From the NCBI GenBank assembly GCA_035502185.1, contig DATJUT010000045.1, forward strand, positions 1-64,000: 64,000 nucleotides of DNA, written 5' to 3'. The notes under the pieces are model-generated. The model made no database searches, was not told where the DNA came from, and worked only from the letters and a program-made list of their open reading frames with translations. The position numbers and the translations under genes were made by a program. Numbering within the stretch: position 1 is the stretch's first letter; every line of letters starts with the position of its first letter. The stretch is from Gemmatimonadales bacterium. GTDB taxonomy: Bacteria > Gemmatimonadota > Gemmatimonadetes > Gemmatimonadales > JACORV01. Below are positions 1 through 8,012 of the stretch, in pieces.

Positions 1-393
1 GGCCTCCTCGCCGCGGTACCAGGCCCACCGGGAGCCCGGCGCGGGGTCCACGACGACGGTCTCGGGCGCGAGCGTCCTGGCGTGGCGCAGCGCCGCGTCC
101 GGATCGGGCATGGCGTGGAGGCAGAAGGTGAGGAAGACGACGTCCGCCCTGGCGCGCACCGCGGCGAAGTCGCCGCGGAAGACGATCACCCGGCCGAGCA
201 GGCCCTGCTCGCGGAGCGTCTCGCCGAGGCGCCGGACCGCGTCCGCGTCCCGATCCACCGCCAGCACGCTGCGCGCCGCCGCGCTCCAGGCGACGAGACT
301 GCCCGCGCCCACGCCCACGTGGACGACGGCCTTGTTTTGGAAGTCGCAGCACGACCGGATGTTGTCCATCAGGGCCCGGACGTCGGTCGCCAT
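1..393 (-). CDS. Class I SAM-dependent methyltransferase, N-terminal part (cut by window edge)
   Basis: The reading frame opens at an ATG (393-391) and is still open at base 1, giving 131 residues; the C-terminus lies outside. Residues 23-36 (VVHVGVGAGSLVAW) are the glycine-rich SAM-binding motif I, followed by the acidic strand end VLAVDRD (D47). A later hydrophobic strand, VVFLTFCLHAMPDPD, has the position and look of motif IV. A strong purine-rich ribosome site (GGGAGGGGGG) sits just upstream of the start. The fold is clear; the substrate cannot be told from this part. It is separated from the sigma-factor operon upstream by about 150 bases. Confidence 0.8.
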   Translation of the reverse strand, partial: MATDVRALMDNIRSCCDFQNKAVVHVGVGAGSLVAWSAAARSVLAVDRDADAVRRLGETLREQGLLGRVIVFRGDFAAVRARADVVFLTFCLHAMPDPDAALRHARTLAPETVVVDPAPGSRWAWYRGEEA

Positions 394-547
394 CTGCCCC
401 CCTCCCGGCTCCGGCGCGCGGCCGATTTGGCGGCGCGTCGCGTTGACACGTTAACGCGCGCGCGCCCGCCGAGCCATTGCCGGAGGTCCGCCGGGCGGGA
501 GGGGCACCCGCCGCGCGGATGCCCCCGAAGCCGCCGCTGCGGGACGA

Positions 548-1216
548 TCAGTTCGTGAGGAGGTCGGGCCGGACGGTCAGGATGAGCGCGGAATTCGGCG
601 TGCTGCTCCCGACGTTGCCGAGCACCGCCGTCTTGCCGGCCGGGATGCCCACCGTCGTGCCGAACTCGCCGCCGCGGAAGACCAGATGCACGTGCAGGGT
701 GATGACGGCGCTGTCGCCGCTGCCGCCCACGCGGTCGATGCCGGTTTCGAGCATGTACGGGCCGCCGGCCCCCTGGAGGGACTGGCGGAGCCCCGACTGC
801 GCGACGGCGGTGACGATCCCCTCGGACACGAGGGCGTAGCCGGAGAACCGGAACAGGGACTGGAGACTGCTCTCCACGTCGGCGATGCTGGGGTCGGGGC
901 GCGCCGCGCCGTCGGCCCGGATCAGCTTGAACGTGAGGCGCACGCTCGGCGCCGGACGATCGAACTGCGCCAGGACCCGCGCGATGCGATCGAGGTTGTC
1001 CGGCGTCTCGCGCACGGTGATGGTGTTTTCGCCGGCGCTCAGGGCGCCCTGGGCGCCGGGACGGTCCGCGAACACGTACGGCGCCACGACCTGCTGCGCG
1101 TCGCCGCGACTGAGGTAGTGCAGGGCGAAGGTCCGGGTCTCGAGCCGCGTCGGCGAGCGCCCGCAGGCGGCGAGCGGGCCGGCGAGGAGCAGCACGATCA
1201 GGTGACGCGCCTTCAT
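548..1216 (-). CDS. Lipoprotein with a secretin-N (NolW-like) domain
   Basis: The start at 1216 is chosen because GGAGGT lies five bases upstream and its ATG overlaps the anti-sigma stop as ATGA. Residues 1-18 form a lipoprotein signal peptide ending in LAAC (lipidated Cys18). Residues about 27-90 (LHYLSRGDAQQVVAPYV, then NTITVRETPDNLDRIARVLAQFD) look like the short ring-forming N-domain repeat of type II/III secretins and PilQ. The remaining 130 residues are beta-rich with no secretin pore domain, so this is not a full secretin (222 aa). It is the last gene of a coupled ECF sigma / anti-sigma operon and may be its envelope sensor or effector; that role is inference. Confidence 0.7.
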   Translation of the reverse strand: MKARHLIVLLLAGPLAACGRSPTRLETRTFALHYLSRGDAQQVVAPYVFADRPGAQGALSAGENTITVRETPDNLDRIARVLAQFDRPAPSVRLTFKLIRADGAARPDPSIADVESSLQSLFRFSGYALVSEGIVTAVAQSGLRQSLQGAGGPYMLETGIDRVGGSGDSAVITLHVHLVFRGGEFGTTVGIPAGKTAVLGNVGSSTPNSALILTVRPDLLTN

Positions 1217-1677
1217 GACGACCTCCGAGAGGGGAGAAACCACACCACGACGATGTCGGGATCTTTCGGCTGCAACACCACGACCTCGCGGCCGGGCGGG
1301 GTCGTGATCGTGAAGCCCCGCGCCGCCACGGCGGGCGGCGGAGGCCGCAGGGGACCGGAGACCGGCCGCGAGGGGAGCGCGAGGATCGTGGCCAGCACCG
1401 CGGCCGCGGCGAGCGCGAGCGTCCCGCCCGCCCGGCGGACGGCGCGGCGCCGCCGCGCGGTGGTGGCGGCCCGCGCGATGGCGGCCGACCCGTCGGCGCG
1501 GGGCGCCTTGGCCGCCAGCCAGTCGGCGAGTCCGGTCTCGAGACTCAGGATCTCGGCAGCCGCGCCGCGGCAGGCGGCGCAGGTGGCGAGGTGCGCGCCG
1601 AGATCCGTATCGGGCCGCGGCGTCAGCTCCGACGGGTCCGCTTCGAGCATCAGGCGCCGCGCGCTGCTGCAGTTCAT
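1213..1677 (-). CDS. Membrane-bound zinc-finger anti-sigma factor
   Basis: 154 residues. The N-terminus has the H-x3-C-x2-C zinc motif of the ZAS/zf-HC2 anti-sigma family (H29, C33, C36, with C3 nearby). An Arg-rich stretch and one transmembrane helix follow at about 83-103, leaving a short periplasmic tail. It would hold the ECF sigma factor encoded just upstream at the membrane and release it on a signal. The start overlaps the sigma stop as ATGA and has GGAGG upstream, so the two are translationally coupled. The signal it senses is unknown. Confidence 0.85.
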   Translation of the reverse strand: MNCSSARRLMLEADPSELTPRPDTDLGAHLATCAACRGAAAEILSLETGLADWLAAKAPRADGSAAIARAATTARRRRAVRRAGGTLALAAAAVLATILALPSRPVSGPLRPPPPAVAARGFTITTPPGREVVVLQPKDPDIVVVWFLPSRRSS

Positions 1678-2270
1678 CTCGCCTCCTCGGCGGCCAGCTC
1701 AGGCCAACGTTCCAGGATGCCGGCCCGTATCGCTCTGCGGGCGTGGAACAGATGCACCCGCGCCGTGACCGGTAGCATGCCCAGGCGCTCGGCGACTTCC
1801 GCGAGCGAGCACCCTTCGAGGTCCGCGAGGTGAAAGACCTCCCGCTGCCGGCGGGGCAGGCCGTGCAGCAGGCGTTCCGCGAGCTCGGCGACGCGGGCGG
1901 CGTGCAGCTGGTCGGTGGGATCGTGCGGCGTCACTGGGTCCACTTCCGCCTCCCGGATGACCGCCGCCGCCAGGTGCAGGCGCCGGCCCACGCTTCGCCG
2001 CAGATTGGAGGCCTCGTTTCGCGTCACCTGGTAGAGCCAGGTCGTGAAGCGGGACCGGCCGGAGAACCGGCGCAGGGAGCCGTGCAGCCGCACCAGGACG
2101 TCCTGCGTGACGTCCTCGGCGTCCGCGGCCTCGCCGGTGTGCACCAGGGCCCACCGGAACACGGTGGGGCGGCAGTCCCGGAGCAGCGCCTCGAGCGCAC
2201 CGGCCTCCCCGCGCTTCGCGCGCGGGACCAGATCGGCGGCTGCCGCTTCCAGGCTGCTGGTTTCGCTCAA
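1674..2270 (-). CDS. ECF-family RNA polymerase sigma factor
   Basis: 198 residues, a normal ECF length. Region 2 is at about 35-85 (DAEDVTQDVLVRLHGSL, then RFTTWLYQVTRNEA) and region 4 at about 140-190 (LPRRQREVFHLADLEG, then a helix-turn-helix LAEVAERLGMLPVTARVHL). No region 3 is present, as expected for the ECF group. The start is a TTG at 2270 with GGAG five bases upstream; no in-frame ATG competes. It heads a three-gene operon with its anti-sigma factor and a lipoprotein, each pair sharing an ATGA overlap, and is divergent from the beta-propeller gene at 2382. ECF sigma factors often control their own promoter; that is not proven here. Confidence 0.9.
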   Translation of the reverse strand: MSETSSLEAAAADLVPRAKRGEAGALEALLRDCRPTVFRWALVHTGEAADAEDVTQDVLVRLHGSLRRFSGRSRFTTWLYQVTRNEASNLRRSVGRRLHLAAAVIREAEVDPVTPHDPTDQLHAARVAELAERLLHGLPRRQREVFHLADLEGCSLAEVAERLGMLPVTARVHLFHARRAIRAGILERWPELAAEEAR

Positions 2271-2381
2271 TCCCGCTCCGGTGTCGCACGCAGAGATGAG
2301 ACGTCACGGACCGAGAATGCGTTTAGCGGTGTAACGTCTGCCGGAACGTCGTGCATGCTACTTCCACGAAGGATGGTCAAC
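2271..2381. promoter_or_regulatory. Divergent control region between sigma operon and beta-propeller gene
   Basis: A 111-base gap between divergent genes must hold both promoters. The pentamer ACGTC occurs three times on the plus strand (2311, 2334, 2346); the last two lie in a direct repeat of AACGTC spaced 12 bases start to start, near one helical turn. This may be a regulator or ECF-promoter element, but no canonical sigma-70 pair is obvious. Confidence 0.3.
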
Positions 2382-3401
2382 ATGCGGTCGAAACTGCTCG
2401 CCGCGGGCGCCCTGGCGCTCGGCCTCGCGGCGGCGCCCCTCGCGGCGCAAACCTACCACGTCACCCATACCTATACGCTGGGCGGCGACGGCGGCTGGGA
2501 CTACCTCGCCCTCGACACGGCGAGTCACCGGCTGTTCGTCGCGCGCCAGGACCGCGTCATGGTGGTGGACCCGGCGGCCGGCACGCTGCTCGGCGAGATC
2601 CCGGGCCTGAACCGCGCGCACGGCGTGGCGTTCGCCTACGCCGCGGGCCACGGCTTCGCGACCTCGGGCGCCGACAGCACGGTCACGATGTTCGACCTCA
2701 AGACGCTGGCCGTGCTGCGGCGGACGGTGGCGGCCATCGACGACGACGGCATCCTCTACGACCCGGCCACGAACCGCATCTTCACGATGAACGGCGACGC
2801 GGGCTCGGCCACGGCCATCGACCCGGTGTCGGGCCTGCGCCTGGGCTCGGTGGACCTGGGCGGGAAGCCGGAGTTCGGCGTGAGCGCCGGCGACGGCATG
2901 TTGTACGTGAACCTCGAGGACAAGAGCGAGGTGGCCGAGGTGGACGCGCGGGCGATGAAGGTGGTGCGCCACTGGTCCATCGCCCCGTGCCAGTCGCCGA
3001 GCGGGCTCGCCATCGACCGCGCCCATCACCTGCTGTTCAGCGGGTGCCGCAACGGCCTGATGGGCGTGTCGAACGCGCGCGAGGGCAAGCTCGTCACCAC
3101 GGTGCCCATCGGCCGCGGCGTGGACGCCTGCCGGTTCGACGCGGGCCAGTCGCTCGCCTTCGCCTCGAACGGCGACGGCACCATCACCGTGATCCGCGAG
3201 GATTCGCCGACGGCGTTCACCGTCGTGAGCAACGCCGCCACCAGGATGGGCGCGCGCACCATGGAGCTCGACGAGGCGACCCACCGGCTGTACACGGTCA
3301 CCGCCGACTTCGGCCCGGCCCCAGCGCCCACGCCGGAGCACCCGCGCCAGCGACCGCCGGTGCTGCCCGGCACCTTCGCGCTGCTGGTGCTGGAGCCGTA
3401 G
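2382..3401 (+). CDS. Secreted YncE/YVTN-type beta-propeller protein
   Basis: 339 residues. A Sec signal peptide (MRSKLLAAGALALGLAAAPLAAQ) precedes repeated blades of the form GWDYLALDTASHRLFVARQ, VMVVDPAAG, GVAFAYAAGHGFATSG and SGLAIDRAHHLLFSGC, typical of YncE-like seven-bladed propellers. The start at 2382 has AAGGA eight bases upstream; an upstream ATG at 2373 is less well placed. These proteins are extracytoplasmic and bind DNA, peptidoglycan or metals in different species; none of these roles can be assigned here. It is divergent from the ECF operon and could be one of its targets. A second propeller of the same class is at 15139-16149. Confidence 0.8.
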   Translation: MRSKLLAAGALALGLAAAPLAAQTYHVTHTYTLGGDGGWDYLALDTASHRLFVARQDRVMVVDPAAGTLLGEIPGLNRAHGVAFAYAAGHGFATSGADSTVTMFDLKTLAVLRRTVAAIDDDGILYDPATNRIFTMNGDAGSATAIDPVSGLRLGSVDLGGKPEFGVSAGDGMLYVNLEDKSEVAEVDARAMKVVRHWSIAPCQSPSGLAIDRAHHLLFSGCRNGLMGVSNAREGKLVTTVPIGRGVDACRFDAGQSLAFASNGDGTITVIREDSPTAFTVVSNAATRMGARTMELDEATHRLYTVTADFGPAPAPTPEHPRQRPPVLPGTFALLVLEP

Positions 3402-3427
3402 GTCCGGCGCCCCCGGCAACGTCCGTC

Positions 3428-3457
3428 TTGCTCGGAGCCACGGCGCCGTTCTAGGTT
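3428..3457 (+). promoter_or_regulatory. Sigma-70-type promoter for the gene at 3485
   Basis: TTGCTC (3428-3433) and TAGGTT (3452-3457) are separated by 18 bases, and the predicted start point lies about 20 bases before the ATG. It shares the TTGCNN -35 pattern with candidates at 7963, 10339 and 57747. Confidence 0.45.
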
Positions 3458-3484
3458 GCTGGACCCTCAACGCCAGGCGGCGCC

Positions 3485-4003
3485 ATGCTCATGCGCGTGA
3501 GATGCGTTCTCGCGACCGTCGCTCTCGCCCTGGTCCCAGCGGCGCTCGCCGCCCAACGCCCGGAGGTCGCCCCGCTCGGCGCGTACCTCGGCCGGTGGCA
3601 CAGCGTGGGCGAATCGCACGCCACGGAGTTCTCCAAGGCCGGCAGCTCGACCGCCGACCTCGAGTGCCGCTGGTCCGCGGGCGGCCGGTTCCTCGCGTGC
3701 GACATGCGGATCGTCGCGGGCGGCGACTCGATCGAGCAGCTCAGCGCCTACGGCCCGGCGGACTCCGGCCGCTTCGCGCTCTACGCCGTGACGCCGGGCG
3801 GGCGCCCCGCGTACTTCTCGCGGGTCACCATCGCCGGGAACACGTGGACCTACGAGAATCCGAACGCCCCCGCGACCGGCACCCGGTGGCGCACGATCAA
3901 CGAGTGGGTCGCTCCGGGCGAGATGCACTGGCGCGCCCAGTTCTCCGAGGACGGCGAGCACTGGACGACGACCAACGAGGGCGTGAGCACGAGGGTCGGG
4001 TAG
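3485..4003 (+). CDS. Secreted small protein, DUF1579-like
   Basis: 172 residues with a signal peptide ending in ALAAQ. The mature part is a small beta-barrel-like protein rich in aromatic residues: GAYLGRWHSVGES, CRWSAGGRFLACDM, GRWRTINEW-type and FSEDGEHWTTTNEG motifs. This layout resembles the DUF1579 / calycin-like exported proteins of unknown function. An ATG six bases downstream (3491) is an equally possible start. A promoter candidate is upstream at 3428. It is followed within seven bases by the DUF2784 gene, so the two are probably co-transcribed. Confidence 0.65.
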   Translation: MLMRVRCVLATVALALVPAALAAQRPEVAPLGAYLGRWHSVGESHATEFSKAGSSTADLECRWSAGGRFLACDMRIVAGGDSIEQLSAYGPADSGRFALYAVTPGGRPAYFSRVTIAGNTWTYENPNAPATGTRWRTINEWVAPGEMHWRAQFSEDGEHWTTTNEGVSTRVG

Positions 4004-4009
4004 CCTTCG

Positions 4010-4426
4010 GTGCGGTACGTCTGGCTGGCCGACCTGGTGCTGGGGCTCCACCTGGCGTTCGTGGCGTTCGCCGTGCTGGGCGGGCTGCTCGTCCTGCGGC
4101 GGCAGCGCCTGGCGTGGCTGCACCTCCCGTGCGTCGCGTGGGCGAGCTTCGTCGAGTTCGCCGGCATCATCTGCCCGCTCACGCCGCTGGAGAACCACCT
4201 GCGCGTGCTGGGCGGGGAGCGCGGCTACGCCGGCGACTTCGTCGGGCACTACATCACGGCCGTGCTCTACCCCGACGGCCTGACGCGCGGCATCCAGATC
4301 GTGCTGGGGAGCTTCGTCGTGGCGCTGAACCTCGCGGTGTACTGGCGCGTAGTCGCGCGCCATCGGGCGTGGGAAGCCGCGCGCGCGACGGGACCGCGTC
4401 CGACTGGCCTCCGGCGGCGATCGTGA
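4010..4426 (+). CDS. DUF2784-type inner membrane protein
   Basis: 138 residues with three or four hydrophobic helices. The sequence pattern WLADLVLGLHLAFVAFAVLGG, then CVAWASFVEFAGIICPLTPLEN, then GGYAGDF-like and YPDGLTRGIQIVLG is the DUF2784 signature, including the conserved CPLTPLE loop. GTG start; the stop of the preceding secreted protein is seven bases upstream. The function of this family is not known. The last 20 residues are Arg-rich and cytoplasmic. Confidence 0.8.
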   Translation: MRYVWLADLVLGLHLAFVAFAVLGGLLVLRRQRLAWLHLPCVAWASFVEFAGIICPLTPLENHLRVLGGERGYAGDFVGHYITAVLYPDGLTRGIQIVLGSFVVALNLAVYWRVVARHRAWEAARATGPRPTGLRRRS

Positions 4427-4466
4427 CCAAATTGCTCTGATTCGCCGCATCACCGAAGGAGTCGTC

Positions 4467-6002
4467 GTGGCGGCACCATTGGGTCGCGTTCGGAGTCCCG
4501 CGCCGGTTCCGTCGGACGCCCTCGAGCAGTACTTCGAGCCGTTCCGCGCCGAGACGGTCGGGTACCACCAGGTGTTTCGCTCCCCCTACGGCGAACAGCG
4601 CATCGTGTACGCCGACTGGACGGCGAGCGGCCGCCTGTACCGGCCGATCGAGCGCCGGCTGGTCGAGGCGTTCGGGCCGTTCGTCGGCAACACGCACTCC
4701 GAGTCGAGCGCCACGGGCTCGGCGATGACGCTGGCCTACCACGAGGCGCACCGCATCCTCAAGGCGCACGTGCACGCGGGGCCGCGCGACCTGATCCTCA
4801 CCACCGGCACCGGCATGACCGGCGGCGTGAACAAGTTCCAGCGGCTGCTCGGCCTCAAGGTGCCGGACGGCCTGCGGCGCCACGTGAAGCTCGCCGAGGC
4901 GGAGCGGCCGGTGGTGTTCGTCACGCACATGGAGCACCACTCCAACCACACGTCGTGGTACGAGACCATCGCCGACGTCGTGGTGGTGCCGCCCGACGCG
5001 CGGGGCGTGGTGGACCTCGCGGCGCTGGACGACCTGCTGCACCGCTACCGGGACCGGCCGCTCAAGATCGGCGCGTTCAGCGCCTGCTCGAACGTGACGG
5101 GCATCGGGACGCCGTATCACGCGATGGCGAAGCTGATGCACCGCGCGGGGGGCGTGGCGTTCGTGGACTGGGCGGCCTCCGCGCCGTACACGGCGCTGGA
5201 CATGCATCCGGCCGACGCCGAGGAGCAGCTCGACGCGGTGCTGTTCTCGCCGCACAAGTTCCTCGGCGGCCCGGGCTCCTCCGGCGTGCTGATCTTCAAC
5301 CGCGACCTCTACCACAACCGCGTGCCCGACGACGCCGGCGGCGGGACGGTGGCGTGGACCAATCCGTGGGGGAAGTACGCCTTCCTCGACGACCCCGAGG
5401 CGCGGGAAGACGCCGGGACGCCGGGCTTCCTGCAGGCGATCAAGGCGGCGCTGGCGGTGGAGCTGAAGGAAGCGATGGGGGTGGAGGCGATGGCGCGGCG
5501 CGAGCAGGCGGTGGTGCCGCGGGTGATGGACGCGCTGGAAGCGATCCCCGGCGTGCACGTGCTGGCGCGCGGCCGCCGCGAGCGGCAGGCGATCGTCTCG
5601 TTCTACGTCGAGAGCGTGCACTACAACCTGGTGGTGCGGCTCCTCAACGACCGGTTCGGCATCCAGTCGCGCGGCGGGTGCTCGTGCGCGGGCACCTACG
5701 GGCACTACCTGCTCAACGTGGATCCGTCGCGCTCGAAACGCATCACCGACCGCATCGACCACGGCGACCTGTCCGAGAAGCCGGGCTGGGTGCGGCTCTC
5801 CTTCCACCCGACGACCACGATGGCCGACGTGCGGCACTGCATCGGCGCCGTGGCCCAGACCGTGGAGCACGGCCAGGTGTGGGCGCAGGACTACGTCTAC
5901 TCGTCCGGCACCAACGAGTACACGCACCGTGCCGGCGACGCGGGCGCGGCCTCGCGCGTGCGCGGCTGGTTCGACCTGGAAGGCCACCCGTCGCACCCGT
6001 AG
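4467..6002 (+). CDS. Class V aminotransferase, cysteine desulfurase-like (PLP enzyme)
   Basis: 511 residues, about 100 longer than SufS or NifS. The PLP-binding lysine is in SPHKFLGGPGSSG; upstream are HMEHHSNHTSW (cofactor-stacking His region) and FVDWAASAPY (the conserved Asp). A Cys-rich loop, SRGGCSCAGTYGH, sits where desulfurases carry the sulfur-transfer cysteine. Extra sequence is at the N-terminus (VYADWTASGRLYRPIE) and after the Cys loop. GTG start with AAGGAG five bases upstream. No suf or isc genes are adjacent, so a role in Fe-S assembly is not supported by context; a selenocysteine-lyase-like or general C-S lyase role is equally possible. Confidence 0.8.
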   Translation: MAAPLGRVRSPAPVPSDALEQYFEPFRAETVGYHQVFRSPYGEQRIVYADWTASGRLYRPIERRLVEAFGPFVGNTHSESSATGSAMTLAYHEAHRILKAHVHAGPRDLILTTGTGMTGGVNKFQRLLGLKVPDGLRRHVKLAEAERPVVFVTHMEHHSNHTSWYETIADVVVVPPDARGVVDLAALDDLLHRYRDRPLKIGAFSACSNVTGIGTPYHAMAKLMHRAGGVAFVDWAASAPYTALDMHPADAEEQLDAVLFSPHKFLGGPGSSGVLIFNRDLYHNRVPDDAGGGTVAWTNPWGKYAFLDDPEAREDAGTPGFLQAIKAALAVELKEAMGVEAMARREQAVVPRVMDALEAIPGVHVLARGRRERQAIVSFYVESVHYNLVVRLLNDRFGIQSRGGCSCAGTYGHYLLNVDPSRSKRITDRIDHGDLSEKPGWVRLSFHPTTTMADVRHCIGAVAQTVEHGQVWAQDYVYSSGTNEYTHRAGDAGAASRVRGWFDLEGHPSHP

Positions 6003-6015
6003 CTTCCCCCGCGCC

Positions 6016-7842
6016 ATGATCGGACGCCGCACCCTCACGCCGGCCCTGCGAGGCCTGCACGCCTATTGGGGCACCGCCGTCCTGCTGGCAGCCGCCAGCG
6101 CGACGGCCTTGGCGGTGCTGCTGCCCGCGGCATCGCTGGTGGGACGGGGCGGGGGCGCATTCCCGGCCCGCCTCGCGGTCGCTCCCGCGGGCGCCATGGA
6201 CCTCGGGATCGCTTGGGGCAGCCTGGTGCGCAGCCCCGACGCGATCCGCGAGACGGCCGTCACGACCCTCTCCCACCTGCTGCTCGGCGTCGCCGCCGGC
6301 GTCGTCGCGGTCACCTGGCTCACCACGCTCGCGCTCTCCACGGCCCGCGCGTCCGCCCGCGCGGGGGAGGTCGTCATCCGGCGCGCGGTGGGGGCCACGA
6401 GGCTCGACCTGCTCGGCGCGTCGCTGCTCGAGGGCGGCTTCATCGCCACGGCGGCCCTCGCAATCGGCGGTGCGACCGGGCTCGCTGCCGCGCGGGTCGC
6501 GCTCGGGGCGTGGCCGGGCCCGGTCGGGCCAGTGGCACCGGCGTTCGGTGCCGCGGCGGCCGCGGCGCTGGTCGCGGGCCTCGTGCTCGGCGCGCTGCTG
6601 CCGCTGGCGTTCACGCGCCCGGGCGCCCGCCTCGTTTCCGCCGATGAGGCCGCGCTCGCTCTGGCGGTACCGGCGCTGCAGCTCGGTGTCAGCCTCACGG
6701 TGCTGGTGGCCGGCTCCCTCCTCGCAACCCGCGCCCGCGGGCCGGCAGGGGAGGGTGGCACGCCGGGTGCCGGGGCGGCCGGTGGCCAGGTCTACGAGGT
6801 CACGGCAGGCGACCCGGCGCCGGCCGAGCGGGCGGCCGCCTACGCGGAGCTGCTGCGGCGGCTTGCCGCCGAGCCATCGGTCGAGGTGGCGAGCCTCACC
6901 AGCCCCGGCGCGACGGTGGGACTCGGCCCCGAGGACGTGGTCGCCTCGGATTGTGGCGACTGCCGGTGGGGCGGTCTCCCGCTGCCGTGGCACACCTTCT
7001 TCGCTATTCACCACCTGGTGAGCGCCGACAGCTTCCGGGCGCTGGGCCTGCGGGTCGTGGCGGGACGGGCCCTGACCGGCGCCGACCGCTGGGGTGCCCC
7101 ACGCGTCGCGGTCGTGAGCCGCAGCCTCGCGAACCTGCACTTCGAGGCGAGCGGCGCCGTGGGCCGGCGCATACGGGTCGGGCACGGGTCGGACGCGCTG
7201 TACACGGTGGTCGGGGTGGTGGACGACCGCGCGCCGGCCGGCTTCGGCGGCGGCTACGAGCCGCCCGACGTGGTGTATCTCAGCGTGCTTCAGCATCCCG
7301 CCACCGCCGTGGAGCTGCTGGTGCGGCCTCGCGGGCCCGCGGCCGCGGGCCCCGCGGTCGACCGCGCGCTGCGCCAGGCCCCGGGCCGGCGACTCGCCGG
7401 CCTCGCCCGCGTCTCGGAGGCGGGCCTCCTGGCGGCGGAGGCGGCGCCGCTCGGGTGGTTCGGGCGGATGCTGGGCGCCGCGGGCAGCGCCCTGGTCGCC
7501 ATCGCCACCCTCGGCACCTTCGCCGTGATGTGGCTGTGGGTGGCGTCGCTGCTGCGCGAGCTGGGAGTGCGCCGCGCGGTCGGCGCGCGCCGCCGCGACG
7601 TCCTGGCCTTCGTGCTCTCTCGTGCCGCGCTGGTCGCGGTGGCCGGCCTCGCGTTCGGAGCCTGGGCGGGGATGATGGCCTGGGACGCGCTGAGCGCGGT
7701 GGTCGCCGGGCTGCCGGCCTGGGATCCGCACGCGCTGCTCCGCTACGGCTCGCTGCTCGCCGCGGCCACGCTGGCCGGCGCGCTGGCGCCGGCATGGCGG
7801 GCGTCGCGGCAGTCGCCGGTGCGGCTGCTCGGTGCGTCGTAG
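6016..7842 (+). CDS. FtsX/MacB-type permease (ADOP-like), no ATPase
   Basis: 608 residues. After one N-terminal helix comes a first FtsX module (about 75-205; RRAVGATRLDLLGASLLEG), a further helix, a periplasmic MacB-core-like domain (about 250-480), and a second FtsX module (about 490-600; RRAVGARRRDVLAFVLSRA and two more helices). Two FtsX modules with a RRAVGA loop are typical of the orphan permeases (ADOP) abundant in Acidobacteria and Gemmatimonadota, here shorter than the usual 800 or so residues. No ABC ATPase is nearby. The ATG at 6016 is preferred over upstream starts, which would overlap the aminotransferase. The substrate is unknown. Confidence 0.75.
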   Translation: MIGRRTLTPALRGLHAYWGTAVLLAAASATALAVLLPAASLVGRGGGAFPARLAVAPAGAMDLGIAWGSLVRSPDAIRETAVTTLSHLLLGVAAGVVAVTWLTTLALSTARASARAGEVVIRRAVGATRLDLLGASLLEGGFIATAALAIGGATGLAAARVALGAWPGPVGPVAPAFGAAAAAALVAGLVLGALLPLAFTRPGARLVSADEAALALAVPALQLGVSLTVLVAGSLLATRARGPAGEGGTPGAGAAGGQVYEVTAGDPAPAERAAAYAELLRRLAAEPSVEVASLTSPGATVGLGPEDVVASDCGDCRWGGLPLPWHTFFAIHHLVSADSFRALGLRVVAGRALTGADRWGAPRVAVVSRSLANLHFEASGAVGRRIRVGHGSDALYTVVGVVDDRAPAGFGGGYEPPDVVYLSVLQHPATAVELLVRPRGPAAAGPAVDRALRQAPGRRLAGLARVSEAGLLAAEAAPLGWFGRMLGAAGSALVAIATLGTFAVMWLWVASLLRELGVRRAVGARRRDVLAFVLSRAALVAVAGLAFGAWAGMMAWDALSAVVAGLPAWDPHALLRYGSLLAAATLAGALAPAWRASRQSPVRLLGAS

Positions 7843-7876
7843 CGGCCCTTCGACGCTCCTGTTGCGAGCGGTGGTC

Positions 7877-7899
7877 GGGCGGTCCCTCGTGGGCCGCCC
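7877..7899 (+). terminator. Hairpin after the permease gene
   Basis: A nine-base stem (GGGCGGTCC with GGGCCGCCC, one G-U pair) closes a five-base loop 35 bases past the permease stop. The following bases are not a clean T run, so intrinsic termination is only likely. A near-identical stem with a better T tail is at 43398. Confidence 0.4.
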
Positions 7900-7962
7900 G
7901 TCGTGTCGTGGGGGCCGGGGTCGCGGCTCCGCGGCGAGGCGGCTCGGGCCGGCGTCCGGCTC

Positions 7963-8009
7963 TTGCGGGCCCATACTTTGCGTTGTAAAGTACTTCGCCC
8001 AATAGCGAA
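7963..8009 (+). promoter_or_regulatory. Promoter overlapped by an inverted repeat (operator candidate)
   Basis: TTGCGG (7963-7968) and TAAAGT (7986-7991) are spaced 17 bases. An inverted repeat TACTTT-N7-AAAGTA (7974-7992) covers the spacer and the -10. A second perfect repeat, CTTCGC-N6-GCGAAG, follows immediately and ends next to the start codon of the gene at 8013. The layout fits a repressor site; PadR-family repressors commonly accompany ADOP permeases, but none is encoded in this window. Confidence 0.5.
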
Positions 8010-8012
8010 GGC

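Noticed and set aside
82-558. Plus-strand frames opposite the methyltransferase
   Set aside because: The minus strand has a SAM motif I and a strong ribosome site; the plus-strand translations have no recognisable features.
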